A stretch of DNA of 64,000 bases from Lineus longissimus. Lineage: Eukaryota > Nemertea > Pilidiophora > Heteronemertea > Lineidae. Location of the stretch: assembly GCF_910592395.1 (NCBI RefSeq), contig NC_088316.1:9302001-9366000 (forward strand). The letters run 5' to 3'. How positions within the stretch are numbered: position 1 is the first letter of the stretch; each line of letters begins with the position of its first letter. The position numbers and the translations under genes are program-made. The notes below the pieces were generated by a model. That model saw only the letters and a program-made list of their open reading frames with translations, ran no database searches and was not told the DNA's origin. This document shows, one piece after another, positions 1 through 11,547 of the stretch.

Positions 1-174
1 GTTCCATTTTCTGATGACGGCGAGAATGGTGGTGATGAGAATGCTAATGGTTTAAACGATACAGAAGAAAAGATCATTGGCTTGCTGGGTGTAGATCTTG
101 TGTGTGGCCTTGAAGGTGGGGTAGATACTGCGGGTGAATATGCTACTACCGAAAACACAGGGAAAATACGTAAA
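1..174 (+). CDS. Possible partial coding exon, unknown product
   Basis: Frame 1 is open from the window edge to a TAG at 223-225. It is acidic at first (SDDGENGGDENANG) and basic later. A consensus donor GTAAGT starts at 175, directly after a phase-0 codon, so the exon probably ends at 174 and the remaining codons are intron read-through. No start codon is visible and the 5' part is outside the window. I do not recognise the protein. It could be an exon of a host gene or of an accessory gene of the Harbinger remnant next to it. The evidence is only open frame, composition and splice consensus. Confidence 0.3.
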
Positions 175-397
175 GTAAGTAAGCGTGTTCATACATCCGT
201 CAATAGGCCTATGAAAAGGCTTTAGCTATTCTCTATCATTACCAAGAGCAATAAATGTTCTGGCTCTGAAGGCTAGCTAAATATTTTTTTTCCGAGAATA
301 CGAGGGCGTGAATTTGATATGTTGCTTGGTTCATCATGTGGGAGGGAGTTGGGCCCGCCCGATAAAAAATACTAACATTAAATTTGACATGTGTTGA

Positions 398-890
398 TTA
401 TTCTGCGTCGCTCGCTGTAGAAACCCTCTATAATACGTTCCTGGGTATCCGGCTGAGGGAATGAAACGAATTGTTGTGCCTTTCTCACCAGTGCCGTAGC
501 AACTCGTAAAACAACCCTTGAGACACTAGGTTGGCTGATGTGACTGGCATCACCGTTACATCACCGATACATCCTGTACCGTTTGAACAAATCGACGTCG
601 TCATACTCATCAAGAGGGTGCAACCGATACCGAAAATCCGTTCCCGACAGAGAGCTCGTCTGACGTCTTCTTCAGCAAATATTACAGCCGCCATTCTAGC
701 GCGCGTTGCCTTACCAAATGCCCTAAGTGTACACTAAGATGGGTCCGGTACCTCACGTAGAGTTACGATTACACTATGTATTTGCGTAAGTTTAAGGGTC
801 TTTTGTGAATACCACTTAACTCCTTAAGTGTTATCTAAGAGTATGTTACGGGCCCGTAAGTCCCAAATAGTGCTTTGTGAATCAGGCCCC
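398..890 (-). pseudogene. PIF/Harbinger transposase remnant (HARBI1-like N-terminus)
   Basis: Read on the minus strand from ATG at 694, the sequence starts MAAVIFAEEDVRRALCRERI. After a frameshift it continues HPLDEYDDVDLFKRYR, the hallmark N-terminal segment of HARBI1-type transposases. A further shift gives ISQPSVSRVV followed by ALVRKAQQFVSFPQP, the helix-turn-helix segment that precedes the DDE domain in this family. The catalytic domain is missing. The element appears to end near 890 with GGGGCCTGATTCACAAAG read on the minus strand. That end resembles the termini of three other Harbinger-type elements here (11548, 13807 and 56802). The left end is not visible. This is a dead fragment with at least two frameshifts. 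Confidence 0.65.
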
Positions 891-899
891 TGGCCTCAA

Positions 900-2489
900 A
901 CTAACAGCTCAACAGGAGAACAATGAACTGGCATCCACACACCATGGGTTCTACCAAACCAGTGATCTTCGATCAGTGCTCGTTGCGCAAAGTCACTCGT
1001 GATCACTTCAGAATACACTTGAGTAAGGAAAAACCGCAATAACCCTGCATTTTTTGATCGAATTTAGAGAAGGTATTCTCCTGGCATGGCCATCACAAGG
1101 TGGTTCTTCTAGTTGAAAATAAACATGTTTTCATTAGGTCTTTGACCAGACACACTTCAGCATCACAGTGGGAACTTTTTTGCCAATTTTTTACCATTTG
1201 CATGATCTGGGGGTATAAAAGCTGATGTCGGGCCTATTGGATTCGTATCACATCAAATCTGTCCAAATTGCTCTAAAATGCATCGCTGCGAATCTAGGAA
1301 CCTAAAAATATGTAGGGTGTGGCAGTTATAACAAATATCTCCCCACACAATATGCAACATACCTTCAATCTGCCAGGCGAGTCTGACGATAGTTCCGCGA
1401 TAGTCAATTCCTGTCGTTTCACTTTAAGTCAAATTTTGTCAATGTAAAGCCGCAACACCCATATGTTTTTTTAATTGATTTAAGAATAGTTTTCCCCTAG
1501 CTATCACATAGTTTTTGCTTTACGAAGAAATAAATATAATTTCACATCTATAACTAGGCGAACTTAATACTCATCAGGCCTATTTTGGACCGATTTCACA
1601 CCATTTCTAGGACCCGTGTAGTACAAAAATGTGATCAATGTTAAGCCGCAACACCCATATGTTTTTTTAATTTGATTTAAGAATATTTTTCCACTGGCTA
1701 TCACATAGTTGTTGCTTTACGAAGAAATGAATATATGGCAACTATCAAATAAAAACCATCGAAAGTGCTCGACTGGGTCTCTACAAATTAAAAGATCTAT
1801 AGATTGTAGTGGCTGTGGACAAAATGATTGACCTCAGAAGGATTCCAGAGCATGCCTCGCATCCCAGACCTGGGCTTACTCTTTGGCTCAGCTGGAGATA
1901 TTCTCCGCACTGGCATGTGAGACCTTAATGGAATCACTTTTTCTTTGATACCCTTGGTCACGTTCCCAATGACAACCATCCAAAATCCATTTTAATGGCA
2001 ATTGGGAGTATCAGTACGCCAGTAAGGCAACTGGAAGTTAATGTGCCCACATCTGAGTTTTGACAGTTTTGACTGAAAATCACCTCTGTTAAAGAATCAT
2101 CGCGCAATACGCATACAACGTTGAAATGGTTCATATATCCACTCCTACTGCTGTAACCCCATGGTGTGACATATCACTGTGCTTTTAATTGCGTTTGGTT
2201 TACATATTAGTTAAAAAATGCAGCTTGAAGGATGTCATTGGTGCATCAATGAATAAGTGAATAAATTCCGTTATAAGGTATCACCTCTTATTTGATTCCA
2301 TAACCTTGGTCACTTCCCCAATTGCAACCATCCAAAATAAATTTTATTGGCCATTGGGAGTATCAGTGCGCCAGTGGGGCCACCGGAAGTCAATGTGCCC
2401 ACATCTGACTTTTGACAGTTTTGACTGAAAATCACCTCTGTTCAAGAATCATCGCGCAATACGCACACAACGTTAAAATGTTTCATATA
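900..2489. repeat. Non-coding tandem/dispersed repeat block, left part
   Basis: The block contains repeated non-coding modules. A ~197-bp module, marked by GCCGCAACACCCATATG and CACATAGTTGTTGCTTTACG, occurs at about 1448 and 1645. A ~355-bp module, marked by CTTGGTCAC...AACCATCC and TGACAGTTTTGACTG, starts near 1950 and again near 2308. The second copy is interrupted at 2490 by the Tigger insertion and resumes at 5130. A region beginning near 1015 (TGAGTAAGGAA) recurs at about 5550 in the same order, so the whole set is duplicated on a larger scale. No coding potential was seen. It may be an old satellite-like array or a non-autonomous element of unknown class. Confidence 0.65.
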
Positions 2490-5129
2490 CTGTAGTTTCA
2501 TGAAAATAACACCACTTCATTAACAGCCGGTGTCGCCGCCCCTGACTCATAGGGTGGCAAACAGAGCTGTTGAGAAGGCCGATCATTGGCTGGGATTCCA
2601 GAGAGGGTTGTCCAGGCCTCATATCCAATATACTTCAGTTTCGAGTCCAATCCTTATTGTTTTGGTTGTTGAAACCGATTCGTAGGTCTCCTTTGAATGG
2701 GATAATAGGATCGGGCCTTCGGCATTGTACTGAGTGTCCCAGAACATTTTCAACTAATCGTCATTGGTAGCGTAAAGGGTGTCCTAGTGCTAATGGCTGA
2801 TAGTGTACAGGGTGTCCATGAAAAAAGTTCAACTGACATATTGGCTTCTGCTGGTTTTAGGGACTGACCTGCCCTTTCAAAGTGAGGCGCTGCTCAGGGA
2901 GGTAATGGAGCATGTCTTCGGGTTTTATCATCCCTTACCAGCTTCGGGCTTTCAAAGATACTTTGCAGTGCGAAATTGGTAAGAATGAGAAGTTGTCCGT
3001 CACATATCTGGAGACAAAACCGAACATCCCTCTGAATGTACAGTCTTGTCCGAAGTGATCAGTGAAGGAATAAAAAAGAGACGATGCATATCCCGATTCA
3101 ATTTTTTTTCAAAGCTAAAGATACACATTATTAGATTGTCCGGCTTTCAGAATCGTACCCACAATCATTCACAAAACCCACAGTCAATTTAAGTCCATCA
3201 CAATGTCATCCTCGACTACATTCACGAACTCTGGTCCATCCACGGCAGTCTCCTCTTCTTCCTCCAAGATAGCATGTGGTCCAGCTTCGATTGGCCTTGG
3301 TCGAAACGATGCTTCAAATCAGTTGACAATAACGTCCTCATCAACACCATCCCAGGCATCTCTGATGATGTTGGTCACGTCTCTCAGGCAGATGTGAGGG
3401 CAGTCTCCTCGTTCGTCCGTGTGGTCCTTCTTCCACGATTTCCATTGTCGCCGTACGTGACATTTAAAGGACTTCATGACTGCAACGTCTAACGGTTGTA
3501 CGAGGAATGTGGAACCAGCAGGTACGTAATCCAGGCCGCCTCTCATGTCGCGGACTCTCGACCGGAAGTTCTCTGTCCGGTGGACCTGATAATGATCGAC
3601 GATTAACAGGAACTGGTCGGTCTCGTTGTCGGTGACGTAGGGTGATAGGACTTCATCTAACCAGTGGTGCGCCGTTTCCTCCCTCATCCAACCAGTTTCC
3701 GATTGGGTAATCTTTACATCTGCTGGTGGGTTGTCTTGGAGGGCTGCAAACACCCGGACCAAACCTTTTCTGGGGAAGGTGATGTCCGCCGGCAACTTTG
3801 CTCCAGAGGCTGCGATGCAGAGGGTGACGGTGTATCCCAGCTTGGTATTGGACCTGGATGATCGGACGTCGATGGCCTTCTCCCCCGTGGTGTTGGCCGT
3901 GTACATGGTTCTCATATCAAACAGGACAAAGGTTTGGTCCATGTTAAAGAAGAACCGCATCTGTATATCAAGACGATCGATGCTCCCAGTAACGCATCTC
4001 GGAAGGTCTGGATCCTTGCAGCAGCATCAGCGGGGACGGTCGTTGTGTTCTTGGTCACCTTCCGTATGGACACATGGCGTCTCTTCATCAAGCACTCCAC
4101 CCAGTCTATGGATGCGTTGAAATCCCATAGCTGAGGGCGACAATGCTGAATCCCTTCTTCGACATCTTGGGCTTACTCATTCCACCAGCTTTGCCACACT
4201 ACCAACGCCTTATCTTGAATGTCGAGAACGGAGACTGCGAGGCGACGCTCTCTCATCTGCTGCAGCCATTGGTAAAGCTGGTCCTCAACCTGTGGCTATA
4301 ACGGATCACAGGGCTCCATCACCGTCTTCTTCCGGCCATGCCCTTGTTCTTGCTTCTGCTCGAGGTCCTCGAGATTCCACCTTCTAAACGTCTCCTAGGG
4401 GATGTTATAGTGGGCGGCGAACTCTCTCATACTGCGCACCGTACCGTTCACCAGTGCCTCCTGGTCTCTCCGGTAGGCAAGTTTTTCTGTCACGGTGTAG
4501 CGCCGGCGTCGTTTTCTCAGCAGCTCTACAGCATCCATTTTCGCACAGGTTGCCTGCAATGTGGGTACCCTCAGTGGGGCTTCATTCATAGGCCTAAGAG
4601 GCCCTAGAATTACTCAAGAAAACCACAAATCCTAGAAACTTCGATTCTGTTTTCTCCCACGTAGGCCTAGGGAGTCTAAATAAAAAAAAGAGGGTTGTAG
4701 AAAAACAGAGGCTGAGCTCCTCGTTTTTCTTCGAAATTTCGTGACTACTATCATTGCCTGAATCTCACTTTGCTTTACTAATGCAAGCATTCGTAGATTT
4801 TTCTTCAGAGATTCAATAAGGATTTTTTTGTTTTGGGGGGTTTCGATCAATCTAAAATGTGCTTCAGTTTTATGAGACAACCTGTATAAACGGTCGACGA
4901 ATGGCCTTACCATTTACGTCATTCCACATGCGCACTCATCCACCAGTTGGCCCACAACACTTTGAATCAATAGGGCTGCGGTAATAAGTGGTTTAGCGTA
5001 ACCGTGACAGCTCGACTGAGCCATCACAAGGGCCAGCGAAGTCACTCATTGGTTACCTCTGGTGTAGACTCGAGAGAAGAGGCCGGGCCTTGAATATCCC
5101 GAAGTGGTGTTATTTTCATGAAACTACAG
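2490..5129 (-). mobile_element. Tigger/pogo-like DNA transposon with intact ends
   Basis: Inverted repeats of 29 bp bound the element. The left end is 2490-2518, beginning CTGTAGTTTCATGAAAATAA, and its exact reverse complement lies at 5101-5129. A TA dinucleotide flanks each side (2488-2489 and 5130-5131), as expected for Tc1/mariner-pogo superfamily insertion. Total length is 2640 bp. It encodes a minus-strand pogo-type transposase with several breaks. It is inserted in the middle of a ~355-bp repeat unit. The uninterrupted neighbouring unit (about 2100-2180) provides an empty-site comparison. Confidence 0.9.
3184..4538 (-). pseudogene. Tigger/pogo-family transposase, broken
   Basis: Starting from the ATG at 4538, the protein begins with a basic segment and a psq-type helix-turn-helix (TVTEKLAYRR...FAAHYNIP). 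A CENP-B-like second HTH region follows, then the DDE_1 domain. Catalytic aspartates are visible in NMDQT, LLIVDHYQVH and LVQPLDVAVM, with 35 residues between the second and third. The second aspartate is followed by His rather than the more usual Asn or Ser. Stops follow the first HTH and lie in the linker, there is a frameshift near 3960, and a TGA near 3317 cuts off an acidic tail that would otherwise run to 3184. In this family the protein binds the terminal repeats and cuts and pastes the element. This copy cannot make a full protein. Confidence 0.85.
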
Positions 5130-6300
5130 TATATTCTTCTTTTGTTGCAAACCCATGGTGTGGCATATCACTGTGCTTGTAATTGCCGAGTTTTCATATT
5201 TGTGATAAAATGCGGTTTGAAGGATATCATTTGTGCATTAATGATCAAGCGGACAAATTTCCGTTATAAGGTACCATTTCTTATTTAATTTCATACTCTT
5301 GGTCACGTCTCTAATGGCAACCATCCAAAATTAATTATAATGGCCAATGTGAGTATCAGTGTGCCAGGGGGGCCACTGGAAGTCAATGTGCCCATCTGAC
5401 TTTTGACGGTTTTGACTGAAATCAGATCTGCTTGTAATTGCCTCTATTTTTCAAACTTGGATATCGTCTGTGTATCATGGTTTCCGCAGCCCGTGGATAA
5501 CCCCCCAAAACTATTTCTTTCCCCCCCCCCCCCCCACTTCAAGCTACATTTGAGTAAGGAAGAGCTGCAACAACCCTGCATTTTTTTATCGAATTTTGAA
5601 AAGGTATTCTCCTGGCTATCAAAAGGTGGTTCTTTCAGGTGAAAATACATCTTTTTTCATTATGTCTTTCACCAGACACACTTCAGCATCACAGCGGGAA
5701 CATTTTTTGCCAATTTTTGACCGTTTGCAGGATCTGGGGGTATCAAAGGTTGTGCAACCTATTGGGTTCGTATCACATTAAATCCGTCCAAATTCCTCTA
5801 AAATGCGCACTGGGTCTCTACGAACCTACAAATATGTAGGGTGTGGCAGTAATAAAAAAAAATCGCCCACACAATATGCAACATACCTTCAATCTGCCGG
5901 GCGAGTCTGACGATAGTTCCGCGATAGTCAATTCCTGTCGTTTCACTTCAAGTCAACTTTTATCAATGTAAAGCCGAAACCCCAAAGGTTTTTTTATTTG
6001 ATTTAAGAATGGTGTTACCCTGGCTATCACATGTTTGTTGCTTTACGAAGAAACGAGTATCGTTTAACACACATCAGGCCTATTTTGGACCGATTTCACA
6101 CCATTTTTAGGACCCGTGTGTTACAAAAGGTTGTGCAACCTAGTGTCAACTATCAAATAAAATCCATCAAAAGTGCTCTAAACATCTCCACTGGGTATCT
6201 CAACATGTATAGGCCTCGCACCCTAGACCTGGGCTTGCTCGTTGGTTCAGCTGGAGGCATTCTCCCAACTGGCTTGTGAGAACTTTAAACATACAATAAG
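5130..6300. repeat. Non-coding tandem/dispersed repeat block, right part
   Basis: This continues the block broken by Tigger. The interrupted ~355-bp unit resumes at 5132 (CCATGGTGTGGCATATCACTG) and another copy starts near 5298. From about 5545 to 6280 the sequence follows the same order as 1010-1900: TGAGTAAGGAAG, the cold GATCTGGGGGTAT segment, CACACAATATGCAACATACC, the GCTTTACGAAGAAA module, then GACCTGGGCTTGCTCG. Similarity is high but with many point differences, so the duplication is not recent. A poly-C tract lies at 5521-5535. No protein-coding signal was seen. Confidence 0.6.
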
Positions 6301-6301
6301 A

Positions 6302-7530
6302 TAATGAAACGGCCAGGGGCCATTGTGCTCACCGTATAGATATTTGGTGCTTTGGAATTCATCCAAATTAAGAAACATTGAACATGTATAGTATATAGGT
6401 CAAACCAAAGTCGGTATGACATGTGATGTATCGTTGCTTGGGGTAAGTACCATAAGAATATCATCAAAAACAAGTCACTAATAAACGAGATATTGCACTT
6501 TTTACCTATTTTAGTTTTGGCCTCCTGGTGGCCGAGTTGAGTACCAGATCAGATCGAAATTCCGTGTCCGAGGTAACATGACGTAGGGAGTCATGTGTAA
6601 AAAATTTTAAGTTCAAAGCTTTAGTGGTTAAGAAACGTGCCATAGTTACAATCAAACGACCAATTTACGCCATTTGACCTCTGTGACCTTGAAAAGCAGG
6701 TCAGATCAAAAACTCATATGATATGTGATGTATCCTTGCTAGGAGAACCTACCATAAAAGTGTTATTGAAAACGAATCACTAAAAATAAGCAAGATATTG
6801 CACTTCTTACTTTTTCCGTTATGGCCCCCTGGTGGCCGAATAAAGAATCAGATCGGGCCAAAATTCGGCATCAAAGGTTATCTGATGTAGGGGGTTATAT
6901 GCACCAAGTTTCAAGTTCATAGCTTTACTAGTTAAGAAACGTGCCATAGTTTACACTCTAACGGCCAATTTACGCCATATGACCTCTGTGACCTTGAAAA
7001 GTAGGTCAAATTGAAAACCCGTAAGGTATGTGATGTATTCTTCCTAAGAGTACCTACCATAAAAATCTTATCGAAAACAAGTCACTTATAAGCGAGATAT
7101 CACACTTTTTAGATTTCTACTTTTGGCCCCCTGGTGGCAAAGTTGAGAATCAGATCAAACTGAAATTCAGCACCAAAGGCTATGTGATATAGGGGGTTAT
7201 ATGTACCAAGTTTCAAGTTCATAGCTTTAGTGGTTAAGAAACGTGCCATAGTTTACACTCTAATGGACAATTTACGCCATATGACCTCTGTGACCTTGAA
7301 AAGTAGGTCAAATTAAAAACCCGTATGATATAAGATGTATATTTGAGTACCTACAACAAAAGTTTCATCGAAAACAAGTCACTAATAAGCGAGATATCAC
7401 ACTTTTTAGATATCGACATTTGGCCCCCTGGTGGCCAAACAGAGAATCAGATCGGACCGAAAATCAGTGTCAGAGGTCAGCTGACCTAGGATTCTGTGTA
7501 CAAAGTTTCGCTATCATATAGACTCCCCTT
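6302..7530 (-). repeat. Dispersed repeat built of ~300-bp units (family also at 54686)
   Basis: Four degenerate units of about 300 bp share CCCCTGGTGGCC, AAGAAACGTGCCATAGTTTAC and TGACCTCTGTGACCTTGAAA. Read in reverse complement, the units match 54840-55740, with TCAAGGTCACAGAGGTCA and CACCAGGGGGC in the same order. The end near 6305-6325 reads, on the minus strand, GGTGAGCACAATGGCCCCTG. The same end is found at 55800-55820. The two loci are therefore copies of one family in opposite orientation. No long open frame is present. The class of the element is unknown to me. Confidence 0.7.
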
Positions 7531-7639
7531 ACGGTGAGCCAAAAATGTGCACTCGACCGCTTTCCTACAGGGTATGGAACCTCAACGAAATAAGGAAGAT
7601 GACTGATGAAACTCTATCAATCCGTTTATATGCTATCAA

Positions 7640-7750
7640 TCCTACGCTATAACCCTAACCTCATTAAGGTTATGGATATAGGGTTCATCATGTTAGGGTT
7701 AGAATTAATAGCTATAACCCTAAACCTGATCCTAACCCTAATCCACTTTA
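7640..7750. repeat. Degenerate telomere-like TAACCC/TTAGGG motifs
   Basis: About 110 bp contain scattered CCCTAACC, TTAGGGTTAG, ACCCTAAACC and CCTAACCCTAA on both strands around a rough dyad. The run is too short and imperfect to be a telomere. It may be an old interstitial telomere-like tract or a foldback repeat. Confidence 0.4.
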
Positions 7751-7802
7751 ATGTGAATGCAAAATCCTAATACTTTCAACCGAATAAGCCATATCCTCAC
7801 TA

Positions 7803-8658
7803 CAGGATGTTTCGAAAAAAGGAAACCGAAATTAATTTGTTATTTTTCCTGGACATGGCTAAATATTTTGGAAATTGGCAACCACCATTTATTAACCAAT
7901 GGTGTCCTCTTTTTTATGACACCAAGAAATCCAATTTACTGTCACAGATGACTGAACATGAAACAGCTCAATCAACCATGGCATAACTGGTCTTGCACCA
8001 GATAGAGGTTTCGGTAATAAACCGTGTCTGCCCAGTGCAGGGCTTTTGTTCGGCCTCCAAATTATGCAATCCTTTGTAGGAAAGGGTGCTCATTTTCTCA
8101 GACTAGCAACCCAGCAAGTAACAGATGCATTTGGTGCGATCAACCGTGAGATTAAATGGCCATCAAGGTCCCCTGACCTCACCCCCAGTGATTTCTTTTG
8201 TAGGAACATCTTGAGAATCAAGTTTACAAATCGCCTGCACAAGATATCAATGACCTATGTGCCAGAATCGTCGCTGCAGGAATGCAGTGAGAGCAATGCA
8301 AACTAGAGCTGAAGTTTGTGTTGAAAAGAATGAGGGGCATGTCAAAGGACACTGGAGTTAGGTTGAGACAGGAATAAGCACTCAGATGTTAAATCATTGA
8401 ATACAATTTTTGCTAATGACACACTGGCATTTCTTTTTTGATGGAGTTTCACTGCGTAAAATCTGGCGCAAGACTCGTTCTGACATGGTTGATCAAACTG
8501 CTTCGTTCTCAGTCATCTGTGACAGTAAATTGGATTTCATGGTGTCATAAGAAAGAGGGCATCAATAGGTAATAAATGGTGGTTGCAAATTCCAAAATAT
8601 TTAGCCATGTCCAGGAAATTAACAAATTAATCTTGGTTTCATTTTTTTAAACACCCTG
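7803..8658 (+). mobile_element. Mariner-like deletion derivative with ~170-bp inverted ends
   Basis: The 856-bp unit is flanked by TA at 7801-7802 and 8659-8660. The ends form long inverted repeats. The left arm runs from CAGGATGTTTCGAAAAAAGG to about 7980, and the right arm, read in reverse, starts CAGGGTGTTTAAAAAAATG. Shared blocks include TTTCCTGGACATGGCTAAAT and ATCCAATTTACTGTCACAGA. Between the arms lies only a short transposase remnant. The long arms and the internal deletion suggest a non-autonomous copy. Confidence 0.75.
8046..8306 (+). pseudogene. Mariner/Tc1-type DDE transposase fragment
   Basis: The frame contains IKWPSRSPDLTPSDFF, which matches the conserved (W)PxRSPDLxPxDFF block around the third catalytic residue of mariner-like DDE_3 transposases. 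Only this C-terminal part survives. The N-terminal HTH and the first two catalytic aspartates are absent, and the region after FF is degenerate. It is the internal remnant of the TA-flanked element around it. Confidence 0.7.
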
Positions 8659-8659
8659 T

Positions 8660-9374
8660 ATATTCCTTATTTTGTTAAGATAATACATAAAACAGTCGAG
8701 CCACAATACATTGAACAAATGCATTATTAACAAGTAGAATTTAGGCAAATTAGAAAAAAATACAGAAGAAATTATAGGAAATCAGTGGGTGGGACTGTAA
8801 TCAAATGGCGATGGATACTTATTCCCATATCCAACAGCAACAATGATGAAGATTCCTCGCTATACTCGTAAGTACCCAAAACGGATCAAGCATGATTTCC
8901 AATATTTCATCCCCAAGTTGCCAAGCCTCTAATTTTTAAATCTCTCCCCAAAGTAAAACCCATTCATCGCAACAAAAACATTGATGAAGATTCCTCGCTT
9001 ATAAAAGTCTTCAACTGATCAGGAACAAACAGAGACATTGACGGAAGGTTCCTTGATCACTATACAGTAATTAAGTCCAGCGTAGTTGTCAATTTCTACC
9101 TTGACAATAGCGGGCATTGATTACCCTTCGACTTGGATTATAGACGTGATTTGATCATAATTAGTCTAACTATTCCCGCAGGGTAGCAGGGTAATGATGA
9201 CTCAGTACTGAGTCTTGTGTGAAGCGTTTCTCCGATCAGAGTTTCGATAACTTGTTTCATGTGAAATATTTATCTAATGGCGAACATAAAATCATCGCTC
9301 TTGCACTCAGTATTGCTGTTCCTGAGCCATTGTACATGCATGTATGGCCATGATGAAAAATGATGAAGATGGTG
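8660..9374. other. AT-rich non-coding stretch
   Basis: No gene was found. A short direct repeat is visible: ATGAAGATTCCTCGCTATAC near 8850 and TGATGAAGATTCCTCGCTTA near 8983. The rest is AT-rich sequence without recognisable features. Confidence 0.5.
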
Positions 9375-9532
9375 AGTAATAGGAAAATGCAATCTACGGA
9401 TCTACGACTTTTGTAGTTGAAAAATAAGGTCAAAACCTATCAATTAGGGTATGCATACTATGCATACCCTAACTGAAAATGCCTTATTTCCAATAAAAAC
9501 CGAAGTAACCTGGTATGCATTTTCCTATTACT
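9375..9532. mobile_element. Foldback MITE with central palindrome
   Basis: A 158-bp segment folds on itself. The ends are AGTAATAGGAAAATGCA (9375-9391) and its reverse complement (9516-9532). Inner arms pair AAATAAGG with CCTTATTT. The centre is a perfect dyad, TTAGGGTATGCATA and TATGCATACCCTAA, around a single C near 9456. No target duplication is obvious and no coding sequence is present. Confidence 0.55.
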
Positions 9533-11547
9533 TTAGACTTATTATAACATGTAAAGTCTGTACACTGGTATATGATAACAAAATTAATGCTAAATAAATA
9601 GAAATGATAGTTATTTTACCACGTGACGTTTCACCAGAGTCTTGGCGTAGCAGTAACAGTTGGTCTCATGGACAGGATTTTATTCAACTCCCAAAAGTGG
9701 TTAGCCCACCTAAAAAAACATTATCCCACCTTCAGTGGTAAAACAAGATAATAAGTGCTATCCTGTTTGGGATAATTTTGCCGACTGTAGGCTGCGTGAA
9801 GTGGCCCTTCAGTAGCGAACGGTAGCACCAATCTGTGGCTGATGCCTTGTTGATAAATTATTATTTTTTAAACTTCATCTCTGAATTTCCTTCACCATTT
9901 TTTTACATTTCTCAACATTGACTTCGATGAAGTCCTCTGTGTTTTCCCTCAACAGTTGCCACAAAGTTTAACATGCCTTTCGTTATGTACACTTTATGCA
10001 ACATACACAACTAGACTTATGACGTTACTCATGTCAGTTATTGTGTCGTGTTAAAACGCTTACCGGAAGAAGTATAGTCCTATTGAGCATGATCCTATTT
10101 TACATAATCTACAACCTCGGCACCAGAAACGAACTCTAATCCGGTATACACTGTTGCTACATTACCATTCAGCATGAGAATCTGGTTGAAGGAAACGATA
10201 ACTTATTTCCTATCCAGGAAGGCGGGCGATAAACTACGAGCCTACATTATCATTTAAGTATCAAATCCAGCTTTTTGACAATTTCCTTTCTGTAGCAAAG
10301 AAATTTGCAGATGACAGTTTACTCATTGGAGTTTGCTGTGTAATGAGCATTGATATTGCCGGATTTCACGAATAATTTTGCTAAGGTTGCCAAATGTAAG
10401 AGATGAGGCTTTGTTTCTGCTTAGGCTGCGAATCAGTCAGTTAGCAATGCCCCTCTCGCCCCTCGATGATGTCACTCACGTCACTGTACAATCTCCCAGT
10501 GTGTGGTGGTTGATTACACTGGCATGTGACGTCATGCATAATTTAGGAAAATCAGTAAGCTGCCCACATGAAGTTCTTCCCAAAATAGTCCTAATCACCA
10601 CAACAGAATATTTAAAAGGTCTCACTCTACAGTTTCATTTAATCCATCAGACGTGACGTCAAATCAGTGCCTGATATCGCCAACAAATGCACGTGTGAAG
10701 CGGATGTCAAACCAGCGCCCGGTGTGTCCAGACGTATGCTGAGACCAAACTTCTGGCACCAGTACCCATACTGAACATTTTATGGATGCAGAGTCCTAAT
10801 GAAGCTTTCTAAAGCATTTTCAGTGCATTTAATTAGTTTCTTCATCAGTAGGTGTCGCAACATTCGATACACCCCGAATCCTGCTCGGTGGCCAAGAATC
10901 GGGCCAAAAAATTCTCGAGCTCTGCCACGAAATAATTGCGCCGGCCGGGTTTTGGTAGATAGGAGGAAAAGCTCTATTGCTCTAACTCACTAAAGCTGTT
11001 CTGCATAATAAACTAAATCGATTGGTAGACGTAGCACCGCCAATTCAAAGGAACATACCGTTTTTGTGCGAACTACGTTAGGGAGGGACGTTTTTGGCGG
11101 ATTTTGAAACTGTGGAGTGTGACCACAAATACCACACTTAGGAAGTTTGGACAGGACTATTGAATAATATTTGTTGCAACTCATGATCTACCTTTCTCAA
11201 CGATATACCATACTTAATCACCAAGCAAACTTTTGAATGAAGTGAGTGAAACACACTATTGAAACCAGCTGTCTGAATGTTAACCGTAGGCATGGAAATC
11301 ATTCACACTCCCGATCATGTAAAATACGATTATGTTGAATAGGATTTTTTTCTCCAGTAAGCTATGTGGAAATGGGCTTGGTCATATCCACACGGCTTGC
11401 ATTCTTGCGTGGGTCAATTTCGGTAGTTGTGAGGCAAATTTTGAATTTGACGAGGAGGCGTGTTGTAGGCCCGGTTCGAAATGTTTCAATGACATTGAGT
11501 GATAGATTGAAGCGAGGAATAGGCCTACGTGTAGCCAATCATGATAC
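9533..11547. other. Unannotated ~2 kb, no recognisable gene
   Basis: Only short open frames occur and none matches a family I know. The sequence has no long repeats I could detect. It lies downstream of the visible GABA-B receptor exons on the minus strand and may be intron or 3' flank of that gene. I could not find the expected C-terminal coiled-coil exon here. Confidence 0.4.

Noticed and set aside
900-6300. CRISPR-like array or centromeric satellite
   Set aside because: Units are 200-355 bp, diverged and lack short direct repeats with unique spacers. The host is a eukaryote. The array is too short and irregular to call centromeric.
10378-10656. 92-residue plus-strand ORF
   Set aside because: Composition and lack of motif suggest chance in non-coding DNA.
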